Assembly (NCBI GenBank): GCA_013398955.1
Contig: VWPU01005274.1
Location: 62,001-126,000, forward strand
Direction of reading: 5' to 3'
Length of the DNA: 64,000 nt
Source: Callaeas wilsoni
Lineage: Eukaryota > Chordata > Aves > Passeriformes > Callaeidae
This document shows positions 24,390 to 34,205 of the stretch, in pieces. The notes under the pieces are model-generated. The model was not told where the DNA came from. It did no database searches and worked only from the letters and a program-made list of their open reading frames with translations. The position numbers and the translations under genes were made by a program. The first letter of the stretch is position 1; every line of letters begins with the position of its first letter.

Positions 24390-24452
24390 GTAGGATCAGA
24401 ACTCTTCTCTTTGAAATTATCTTTGAAACTGCTATTGACTTCAACAGGATTA
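24390..24452. mobile_element. MITE-like fragment
   Basis: 'gtaggatcagaactct' at one side and 'ctgctattgacttcaacaggatta' at the other resemble the end and core of the ancient palindromic repeats in this window ('aggatcaga', 'cattgacttcaatgg'). Confidence 0.4.
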
Positions 24453-25329
24453 GTGGTCATGTTAGAGAGCCTGAGAAAGTGGTCTCACAGCTCACACAGC
24501 ATCTGATTCCTAAATAACAAACCTCGTCGAGTCAACTATTTCCGAGTCACGTTTTGTTCCGTCCTGGCACAAGCCAGACTGGGACAACAAATTGTATCAC
24601 CAAAGAGGCATGACATGAGCCGTGTGTGTATTTCCACCAGCCTTTGTATTGCCATGGCAACAATAGTTTTAATTATGGAGAGCCAAAACAGTAAGTTGTA
24701 TATCAGATGGGGCTCAGTTTTCCCTGTGGACAGAACTCTGATTAGCCACTGGAGAAAAGCTTTGTATCTCGGTTTTCCTTCCAGTCTGGATTTTATTCTC
24801 TGCTTTAGCAGCCGGCTTGTTGTGTTCAGTGTGTGAACTTGGAGGGGCTGCAGCCAGCTGGAGGACAGTGGCATGGAGGGAGATGAAGTGGCCCTCCTGT
24901 CTCGGGGGCAGCCTGGCACCGTGCTGGTTTGGGTGTTTAGGAATGATTCTCTCACTAAAGGACTGCTCTCGGCTTCCCTCTAAACTGCTGGAGATCTGCA
25001 GATTTGGAAAGGGCTGGTGTGAAGTGATGTCTAATAATCGGCCTTGACAATGTTCAAGATTGTGCTTAGGGGGACAAACAAGGCGCTCCACTTCAGCAGT
25101 ACACGTGAAAATTTGCAAAGCAGATCCACATCTACATCCAGCTGTGGGAAATACATATGTCTGCGTGGTAGGATGCAGGTCAGGAATGGCTTTTTTCACA
25201 GTGGCAAGGCTGTTGTTTAAGTCACTTGTCCTAGGAGGGGGATGTAAGGGTATTGATCAAAAGTGTGTATGTTACTCAGGAAATTCATAACAAGAGAGGA
25301 AAAATGTCATTGATGTAAATCAGTGTCTT

Positions 25330-25343
25330 CATATATATATATA
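25330..25343. repeat. Short (AT)n microsatellite
   Basis: Alternating A/T from 25330 to 25343. Confidence 0.85.
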
Positions 25344-28300
25344 AATCAATTATGTGGCCTTCTAATGCACTGATTTCCTATTTTGTTTGAATGGTGGCCC
25401 TTGGTGGTTATGGTAAGGCTGCTTCTGGGTTTGTGATCTTCCTGGCAGTGTTTGAAGAGTAGTGAGGTTGGAGAAGAGATGGAACCCTGTAACTATGGTC
25501 TGGATCTGCTCTGATCCTTTGTGATTCCAAGCGTATGTTTTCATGGTCACAGGTCTGAGGCAGTGTCATCAGGAGATCATGGCCAGAGATCATGATATCA
25601 CGGAGAATGAGAGTTGCAAGACCACACTGTTAACTAGAAATTCAATTATTCAAATGTGGTTCCAGGATGCAGGGGGCTCAGCAAGCATGTAGGCTAATAT
25701 TTAGACTTGCTGAATCTGTAGTCTCACTCCTTACAGTGTTACGACAGCTTTTTTTTACAACACGCAACCCCAAGCAAGTAATTCACTGATGATTTTACTG
25801 TTGATTCACTTATACTTCTTGAAATTTAAGAAGTTCTGCCTCTAAGATTTTAATTTTGGAATCTGAGATCATAAATTAAGCCCTCTTATGAAAGAAAATA
25901 AGAAGTTTGCTGTTGTTTTTAATAAGATTTTATGGTAAGTATGGCAACGGCAAGTCTGTCAGCCCCAGCTTTACTGCACGTGTGTAGCTCTGTGCTTTGA
26001 GACCCTTGAAATACCTGGTTTTAGGACATCAGCAGGGGGCTAATGAAAAGGCTTTGTTGATTTTAACGAATTGCAAGCCACTGTAGCCAAAATAAATATA
26101 ATCTGCTTTTTGGATTAGTTGTCACACATGATTTTACCTACTAACAGTGATTAAAGAACCCTGGTGGACCAGAAGCATAGCTACTCTCTGGTGACTCTTG
26201 CTAAAATAGCAATAAAAAGAAGTAAATAAAGTGTTAGGGCATTAGTTATCTTTAATAAGCACTGACACTGCATATAATGTTTGGGAGGAGGCTTCAGAAA
26301 CCTCGTCACTCTTCCTGGCACAAAGAGCGTTGGTCATTTTGGATGTCTGGAAATTATGGCATCGCCAAGCCGTGTTCTTGTACCACTGGGCTGCTTGTCT
26401 CTCCTCGAGAGGTGCTGACCCCACTGCACAGCTCATGGAGGCTTTCATCACTCAGCCATTTTCATGCAGCAGCAGACACCAGAACCAAAGTTGAAAATAC
26501 CCCAAACTAGAGGGATTACGACAGGAAAATGAAGGGAGCGTTAATTCCTTGTGTAATTCTGCGACCTCCGAACCGCTATAATTCCATCCAGTTAATGAAC
26601 GGAGGGCTGGTGCTGGTCTCTCTTACCTTCGTCTGTGTAAGCTGATGAACTGAATTACTTGCCCCTGCCGACATCTTTTATCCCTGATATTTTCCCAGTA
26701 ATCAAGGGTGGGTGTGTTTCCTGATCCCCTTCACATTTATTGTGAGAGGCAACAATTACACTTGATGGTATTGTACTATTCCTTTGGACTCATTGTTGCT
26801 TTTAATCAGTGGAGAGAAGAAACAAAACAAACGAAAACATGTTCCTTCTTCCAAGAGGGAATTATTGCTGCAGTACTAAATGTAGGGAATGATTTTAGGT
26901 TCTTTTGTAGGGGGGATAACACCTTCCTGAGAGTGGCAGGGAAGGGAGGAATTTCCCAAAAGGAACAAAGAAATTTAGGGCTTTGGAAATTAAAAAAAAG
27001 TCAAGGGATAGCAAAACATTAGAAATATTACTTTAAGGAAACTACTACCAAAATGGGAAGAGGGTGTGAGCTTTCTAATGAGTCTTCAACTTGTATTCAT
27101 CTGTTCCTAATTGTACAGCCCTGGAAGGCACATAGCACTGTTCTACAAGGAGTTTTATCTTTTATATGACAGCTACAAAACTTCAAACCCATCAAGTAAA
27201 CATCCTCAGGCTTTTTAAGAATTGTATAACTCCTTTTTGATGTATGGAGTTAGATTCTTGTGTGGTGGTTTTGGTGAGGTCATGCACCAGTTACAACCCA
27301 CTTCTGGCTTTCTAGTCTATGGAAAAAATACTTTGATACCGTGCTCGGGAAGGGAGTAAGACCCACCAAGGACCCATCCTTCTCTTGGCTGGCAGTCATT
27401 AGGAGTTTGGAGACTTGCCCGATGGTGTAATTCAAGTCTTGACTGCATATCTTATTGGTTAAAAATAGGAGCCAAATCCAGCTCATCAGTTTTTGCTAAG
27501 AAACTATTGATTGTGATTAGCAAGCTTAAAAATAATTACCTTGTGTGTTCATTGCTATCTTTGGACATACTCTCATATTCCTACTGTTATAGAAAGTATT
27601 GAGCAGCACAATAGGACAATTTGATGACTAAGGTGTTACACTGAGTGGGCGGCAGAAGGGTATTGAGCACGTCTTAATTGTTCCGTCTCCTGGGCAGGGA
27701 ACAAACACACAACACCTACACAGGGAAGAAAACCCACTGGCCTTGCTGGAAAATACAAAGTGAGCTATCCCTCATGCCCTTGTTCCCACGGGGGAAGGTA
27801 TATCCAGTCCTTCCCTGCTGCAGTCATCACTTTCACCACGTCTTTGGCAGGAGCCACAAGCCCACCCAGCTGCATAGGGGTAAACCACTGGTTTGCTTAG
27901 CACCTGGGGAAGGGGGGGATGAGTTTCACCTGGGTTTTAACACCTCCTTTAAAAGCCTGATGGTGCTGATTCATAGGTGGTTGCAGTTGACCCTGAATGG
28001 CTGATTCAGTTAACGATAACTGAAAGCCTGTCTGTCTCTGGAAGTTGTTGTTCTGTAGCAGGGACAGTTTCAGCAAGCAGATGAATTTTTGTTACTTACA
28101 GCCCTGTGTACTCAGGTGAACCAACATCCACTTCAGTCTGCTCAAGCCTGGGCCACCTGCTGAGAGTGTGAGAAGAGCTCCCTATACCTGTCAGACTCCT
28201 AATGCAGGTCAGTAGCCACTTCAGGAGGCCACCTTTCCTAGGCTTTAACTCTTGAGCACCCCTGGAAAAGGTGATTTTATGCCATGTTGTTCCTCTCTGC

Positions 28301-28380
28301 CGAGAGAGCCAAGGAAGAATAGTTTCTCTGTTTAAGTTTGGTGTCAGAAGTTGGGTGGTGAGACTGCTGTATGGTATATC

Positions 28381-28408
28381 TGTGTGTATATATATATATA
28401 AAATATAT
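28381..28408. repeat. Short (TG)n/(TA)n microsatellite
   Basis: A TGTGTG run passes directly into (TA)n and then AAATATATG. Confidence 0.85.
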
Positions 28409-30423
28409 GTATCTTCTATGCCTACAGGATCTCTTTACCCTGTTCTTTAGGTTTCATATCCCCAGTGAATGTGTCGGTAATTTCCAATCCATGCCAGTTT
28501 GTGATGCAGTCTGAGTTTGCATTTTCAGTGTGTATTTCTCCTAGAGGTTTACTCTCCTATTGGTTTGGTGTGTACCTGGTTTAACCTTAGCAGGCACCTT
28601 GCAGGTGCGTGGCAGATAATGTGGGTTAGAATGTCAATTATGGGGTGTTTTGCAACCAGGGCTGCTTGCTGTGGGGCTGTGCCCATCAAACATAGTCTCA
28701 TTGCACAACCAGATAGTGATGTGTGGGGCAGGGTGCAAACTCTTCAGGCCAGCTGCACGTCATGTGAAACTGAGTGTGTTTGCCTGTCCAGGAGAGGGAT
28801 TTATTCCAGCTTTTCGTGTGTTAATGGCAGCCTTTGAAATTCAGAGCTAGAATTTACCCACGGGGAGGGAGGAAAAATCACTTGGTAAAGTATTTCCTGG
28901 TGCAATGGTCTTCAGATCGGCACAGGTGGGAGAGGTGAGTGCTGGGTCACACCAGAGTGACTCTCTCACTTTTTCGGATTTCGGATATTGTGATTTGCGT
29001 TGCTTCAAGAACATAAAAAGAATGAATCGCAAGGCTTTGGTACAGTAGCAAGGGAAAGTGTGGGCATGTTTGCTCTGGTCTGTGTCAGAAGAGGAGATGC
29101 AGATGGACTGCAGCTGCAGCTCTGGGAAAGCAGGGCTGGAGCAGGAGCCCCGAGGGCTGGCTGAGGAGCTGGGGAGCCTGGTGGGGAAGGTGCAGGTCTT
29201 TTCCTCTCGCTGCTCAACAAGGGATGTTACAACAGCCCCGAGGAAGGTCTGGGCTGCGTGGACAGAGAGCAGGTGATGGTTTGGGAACAAACTTCATTGA
29301 CAGGAGTTTCTGACAGCGGCTTTATGCACTGAAGGTATTGTCATATGCTTTTTAAGATCTTCTAAGTGACTCTAAATCTGTGTACTGCAGTAATTTCTCT
29401 ATAAATATCTGTGAAACTCTCAATAGACTCGTACATGTAAGCTGTGTATTCCAAACAATTCGCTTCAAAAATATTTGGCCTGAGTGAGAAAAATATTGTT
29501 GGAAGAGCTATTTCTTTCCCCTGCTGTGTTTAAAGGGGCTTAGACATGAGTCCTTAAATTCAGCATCCTTTATTAGCATGATTCCAGGCTTCTCAAGGAT
29601 TTTTATAAGAACTTGAAACATTTAAAATGTTTGTCACATTTAAAACCAAATGCTACAACTTTAAAATTTGATCTATTGGGCCATACCAGAGCTAGAAGTG
29701 AATGTTGTATCGCTTTTCTGTGGTTTGAGTACCTTCTCCTTCACCCAGGAGACTGCAACGTATTTTTTCGTGTCTGGCTGTCTCAGATACTTACGTGGCT
29801 GCAGCTACTGCAGTTTCTGAATGTTTCACAACACTTTGGGGAGAATATTATTACCTTACACATATCACTGGCTCGTGAATACTGAGTGTCACAGATGAAC
29901 TTTGGCAAGGTGTTTGGTACCTTTTTTTGGAAAGAAGGGCAGGATTTTAGAGCAAGTTTACTAACGTATAATGAGCAACTGCAGATTTTGCACATCAGCA
30001 GAAAATGCTGGGCTGAAACCCATCAGGTCTGGGCCCTGGAGAAGCTGAGCTAGTCACAAGTCCCTCATTTACTTATTTGCCATGTGAATATAACCATTAT
30101 ACCTCCTATTGGCTATGCAAGCGACTTGTGATCTTACACTGTTATTCTTTGCGTTATATTTAACACTTTTCTTGTCAGAAGCAGTGAGAAACAGGGAGAA
30201 ATACTTCTGCGTGTATGTAAGCCGATGGCTTCGAGTCAACTTCAGCTGCTAGCCTGGCAATAATTTGAATTGTTGTGAACACATGGAAAGAGTAAAACAG
30301 AAGATACAGGGAAAAGAAAATAATCATCATCAGGGACGTTTCTTTGGAATAATTTTATTAAAACTTCATGTTTGAAGTGATGTCATCCTTTTTGTTCTCT
30401 GTATTTAATTGTCCTTCTGAAGC

Positions 30424-30490
30424 TTGGCATAGCTATTCTGATGTGCAGCAAAAATATTACATCAAAGGTGAACGTTCGAATCCTGGCTGA
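30424..30490 (+). mobile_element. Possible tRNA-derived SINE head or tRNA relic
   Basis: GTTCGAATCC at 30474-30483 is a good match to a pol III B box (GGTTCGANTCC type). TTGGCATAG near 30424-30432 is A-box-like, about 48 bp upstream, close to the spacing in tRNA genes and MIR-type SINEs. No cloverleaf can be folded convincingly. An old MIR head is the likeliest explanation, if it is not chance. Confidence 0.28.
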
Positions 30491-30809
30491 AAACTAAAAC
30501 AGAGGGTGGTGGGACATAGAGCAGGGGGGAGAACCCCCAAATGACTAAGAGTTCTTGAAAGTAAAATATAAAAGAAAATAATAATTTCTCTCCCCTGACA
30601 AATAGTTCAAAAAGTAGCCAACAGTTTGGATCTGGTATGTCACATTGCATACAAATGAAGAAACTGTCACCATCAGTTTCCTTTGAAACCTTTTGATCTT
30701 ATCTTCTGTAGTAAAGGGCATGTGACTTGATCAGGGCTTCTCTTCTCTGATACATAGTCAGAGTCCTGATCTACTGAAATATCTGTGACAGATTTCTCTA
30801 CTCAGTTGA

Positions 30810-30841
30810 TTTTTTTTTTTTTTTCCCCCTTTTCCCTTCAG
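30810..30841 (+). other. T15 plus polypyrimidine tract ending in TTCAG
   Basis: Thirty uninterrupted pyrimidines are followed by AG at 30840-30841, an excellent splice-acceptor look-alike. The downstream sequence has one frame open for about 20 codons and no good donor close by, so no exon is called. Confidence 0.6.
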
Positions 30842-33350
30842 TGCCTTCGTCTCGGATGGGTGTGATTTACCCTTCCCTCTCCATGCAGGAAAGCCAGTTT
30901 CCTAATTTGGCAATTTCCAGCTAATCCTGTATATTATGTCTTAGTCAGAAGTAGTCTTACGCCTTTCTCTCTGCTTGCCAGGCTGGCTTGTTTTTCTAGT
31001 AAGAACAGGAAAGCGGAATTATGATATTTTGCAAAGACACATTAGACACTCAATTCTTCTGAGAAGTCGTGGGATATGTGTTCTGGCAATTAATAAAGGA
31101 CTGTTTTATTGCAGAGTACCTTTGAATGGAGGATTTGAATATGCCTAGTCAGTAGTGTCAGGGGACAGCAGTGGAAGGAAAAGCTTTCTAAAGACCTCTA
31201 AAACTTAAAAAGCACAGTTTTTATGAGGTATTTATATTTTTAATACAAGCTGTAATAGCTAGTGTGCTTTACTTGATTAATGTTTTGGTCCAGAACTAGT
31301 GAAGTCAAGGAAAAATTTCCCAAAGGGCTAAACTTTGCTACTGTGGCAATTGATGGCAAAGCTATTTTTGACTTCTCTGTGGGGAGACTGCTCTATGAGG
31401 GAGAGTTGAAATAAGAACTAAGCCCCAAGAGGTCTTGCTGGGCTCCTCTTTGCGGAGTAAAGGCCAGAACAAAATATCCTTAGGCCCATGTGTTGTCACT
31501 GCTGGGCTTTGAGGCCCAGGTCCTGGTGGAGGGCACCCTTCTTGGTGGCGGCCACAGGGTGGTTTCTGCCCCTGCTGGGACATGAGGAACAAGTTTGCAA
31601 AATTTGTGAGGTTTGCAGCAGAGACAGAAAGTTTGAGTTTTTTACTTTTTTTTTTTTCTTCCCCGTGTGGAAAGTAAGGAGTGATTGAGATATGCAGGAA
31701 TGGTTTCTACCCAAACTTGCTAATTAGAAAAAGTGCTGGAGTTGCCGAGTTGAAAGCAGTGTTTAAATGGGTGAAGGTTACTGAGCAGTGTTTGCACAGG
31801 AGGTCAGACTGGGTGATCTCTCTACGCCTGCAGCCAGCTCCACCCTGGAGCATGAGGTGCAGCCTTGCAAATGGGGAGCTCTCAAAGAGAAACCCAAAGA
31901 TTTCCAAGTTAATAGGAGCAACAGTGGGCTGCCTGCTGGCCCCAGCAGGCTCTGCTCCGCTTGGTTTTCCGCTCGGCTGCTGTTGTCAGCATGTCCCTGT
32001 TAGGAGTAAGGAGCTGAGAGAGACTGGAAGCAAGCCTGCAGCGTGCCAGCTCGTCTGGGAGGTGCAGCTGGGTAAAGTGCAGCAGCAAATCCTTTGCAGT
32101 GCTGGTACTGAGAGCTGTTTCAGAGAGCGGGTTTGTTCTTCGGTGGTTTTAACGCTGCGAGCAGTTAGATGCGTTTGCACGGTTAGAGTCTCTCTCTGTG
32201 CTGAGGTGGCTTGTGTCACTGTCCCTCAGAGCTGGGAGAAGGTGGCTGTTGGGCTGCTTGTACAGAAGGATCCCTTTTGGAGTCTTTGTGTAAGAATCTG
32301 GGAGAACCAGAATACGTGGGACCAGTCCAGCAGCGTGTTCTCTTGTTCCTGAAGTCCTCAGCTTCAGTTCCTGGTTTAGTGGAGTAGGAGAGCATGTCAG
32401 GACATCCTGCTGGGCCCCAAATATGTGCTTAGGATGGTTTGCTTCTGGGCAAGCAAGGAAATCTAGCAAACCTAGCTTGACTTTTTCATCTGAAGAATTT
32501 GACTCTTCCCATGTCTGGGTTTTTTCCTCTTCTGTTGTCTGTTGTGTGATGAGTAAGAGCTGGTATTCAGAAGTGGTGCCTGAAGAGTGATGGGTTTGGT
32601 TGCTGAGTGGAGCTGAAGGTCCTAACAATTGGGATCTTGGGATGCAAATAGCATCCAAAAATGGTTTTGCCTTTTATCCATTAACACAAACACAGGTCAG
32701 ATGTTTTAACTATCAACATGGGTGAAAAATCAGTCTTCCTGATGCTCCACAGGACTACCAGTTCAGTATATTCTGGATGCTTCAGCTCTGGAGTGGGAAA
32801 AGCACAGAAGTACCAGGAGGCTGCTTCCAGCTGCAGATTTTTGCAGCTTCTCCAGCACCTTTTATCTGGGATAGGCAGCACCTCATCAGCCAGCTGCCAA
32901 GCAAGGACCTGCTGGTGGTGCCAAGGGCTGGAAGGAAACCTCAGATGTGGCTGGAGATAAACAGGCTGCCATTGAGACCCCCCCCTTCTCCCCTGGCTGG
33001 TGAGAGAAGGATGGTGGGGACCTCACAGACTCCCTGTTTCCCCCTCGAGGAGTGAGGATGTGAGGGAAGGTGATGCTTAACACTCAGCGCCAGGGCTTAA
33101 GAGATCCAGAAAACCACCCATTTGCTTTCAAGGCTTATTCTGCAATCAGCATAATTTCTCAGGAGGAGGGGATTTTTCTGTGGAACAGAAGGTTGGGGAA
33201 TGGAGTGTTTGTAAAGGGAAAAGTAATTCTATATATGGGCTGGGAGTCACAACCTTTTTGGACCTGATCACCTCTATCTGTCTGCTTTGCATACAGGAGG
33301 CAAGTTATTGAATAGTTTAAAATGTTGGCTATTTTATAATAATACTAATA
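30842..33350. other. Non-coding DNA with GC-rich patches and long chance frames
   Basis: The segment 31480-33060 is GC-richer and contains the longest frames of the window: 223 codons at 31681-32352 (+) and 169 codons at 32149-32658 (-). They overlap each other, have no domain and low-complexity Cys/Ser/Val-rich composition, and are treated as chance. C8-type runs occur near 32979. Confidence 0.5.
31785..31825 (+). mobile_element. Possible older CR1-type 3' end scrap
   Basis: 'cacaggaggtcagactgggtgatct' resembles the 'ggaggtcagactagatgatc' motif near the 3' end of turtle- and crocodile-type CR1 copies. Only about 25 bp support this, and no tail repeat follows. Confidence 0.3.
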
Positions 33351-33359
33351 GCAATTTAA

Positions 33360-33600
33360 AGATTTTCCCAGCTGTTGGAGGATGCAATTTTTCTTTGATA
33401 GGCCATTATGTATGCAAGACCAATTGGTAAACTGCAATGTACTGTTCTGTAATTATTCTCCCCTGTAGCTTTAATGAGGAGATCTGTGTGCAGTTTGATG
33501 GGAGAATATACTCTGCCGACAGCTACATCGAAAATCAAGACAGGTGTAATCTGCTTACTGTAGTCTGTGAATCCTCACCATGTGGCTATGTTATCTCTAG
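33360..33600. promoter_or_regulatory. Possible conserved non-coding element around the candidate exon
   Basis: Contains GCCATTATGTATGCAAG and CCAATTGG, the latter a perfect 8-bp palindrome at 33420-33427, plus TAATTA-type sites near 33451. Unlike its neighbours it has no homopolymers or repeats. Conservation is inferred from texture only. Confidence 0.22.
33469..33543 (+). other. Candidate 75-bp exon or conserved element (unidentified)
   Basis: A pyrimidine-rich stretch ending CCCCTGTAG at 33468 looks like a splice acceptor. GACAG|gtgtaa at 33539-33549 is a moderate donor. The enclosed 75 bp is a multiple of three. Frame 2 reads FNEEICVQFDGRIYSADSYI and continues ENQD without a stop, an unusually protein-like composition. 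A second frame is also open. The flanks (33370-33600) have the non-repetitive texture of a conserved region. I could not identify the protein. The alternative is a conserved enhancer in which splice-like ends are accidental. Confidence 0.28.
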
Positions 33601-34097
33601 TGCATGTTTATAGAAAGATGCTTGTAAAAGGATTTAATTTAATGGAATAATGGTAACTGACACTATGAAAATGAAGGGGCTCAAATAGTATGGTGAGCAG
33701 AGTTGTAGAAACACTAAAGTAGATGATTAAAAAATTGGTGTATTATGTCATTTAGTTGTATGAAAGGAAAATGCAAATCAAGCCATCGTATGGACTAAAA
33801 GAAAGCATTCTTTATTATTAACTCAGTCTTAGAACAGACTTTGGGGTATGCATGTGGCGATATCTGGTCAGCTGTGCAGATGTGCATGGCTGTCAGTAAA
33901 GCTCTGCACGGGCCCATTTCCAGGACTCCAGCCCGAAGAGCAGGATATCTTTTAGAAGGCAGGCACTCTGCTGAGCTGTAGCCAAAAGCTGCTGCTTTCT
34001 CTCAGGTGGAAGAGTAGTTGTGTGATGAAAGGACAAGCTCAAGCTTTGTTTAGGAACCCACTCTGTGGTGGGGAGGCTTTGAGACTCTCACATGTGA

Positions 34098-34150
34098 TGG
34101 GTCTCTGTTTCCTTACCTGCACAGTAACGATAACAATAAACTATTACTAG
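34098..34150 (+). mobile_element. Possible MIR-type SINE core
   Basis: 'gggtctctgtttccttacctgcacagtaacgataacaataaactattac' parallels the MIR core 'acctctctgtttcctcatctgtaaaatggggataacaataatactacc'. The 5' and 3' parts are not recognisable. Confidence 0.42.
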
Positions 34151-34189
34151 AAAAGCAGCCCAAATAACTTACTCTTTTGAAGCCCATTT

Positions 34190-34205
34190 AAAAAAAAAAA
34201 AAAAA
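34190..34205. repeat. A16 homopolymer
   Basis: Sixteen adenines, about 40 bp after the MIR-like core; no link between them is implied. Confidence 0.95.

Larger units (their letters stand above)
24460..30420. other. Non-coding DNA, nothing firm
   Basis: The two (TA)-type microsatellites are listed separately. The 161-codon minus-strand frame at 24714-25199 and the 147-codon one at 28847-29290 lie in locally GC-rich sequence and show no domain. The segment 30040-30120 faintly resembles a MIR core ('cacaagtccctcatttac' ... 'tatacctcc'). Sequence near 26560-26700 and 30170-30270 has enhancer-like texture, without firm support. Confidence 0.5.

Noticed and set aside
24714..25199. 161-codon minus-strand open frame
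   Set aside because: No domain, signal or splice context was recognised, and plus-strand frames overlap it. Attributed to chance.
28847..29290. 147-codon minus-strand frame and opposite 72-codon frame
   Set aside because: Mutually overlapping in a GC-rich patch with Ser/Pro-rich low-complexity content; no domain.
30842..30905. Possible exon after the excellent acceptor at 30840-30841
   Set aside because: Open for only about 20 codons in one frame, with no convincing donor and no recognised peptide.
31681..32352. 223-codon plus-strand open frame, the longest in the window
   Set aside because: It lies in a GC-richer patch where stops are rarer. Composition is Cys/Ser/Val-heavy with no domain, and a 169-codon frame overlaps on the other strand. 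A rough estimate suggests one such frame in 64 kb is not surprising.
32149..32658. 169-codon minus-strand open frame
   Set aside because: Overlaps the 223-codon plus-strand frame; no recognisable protein family.
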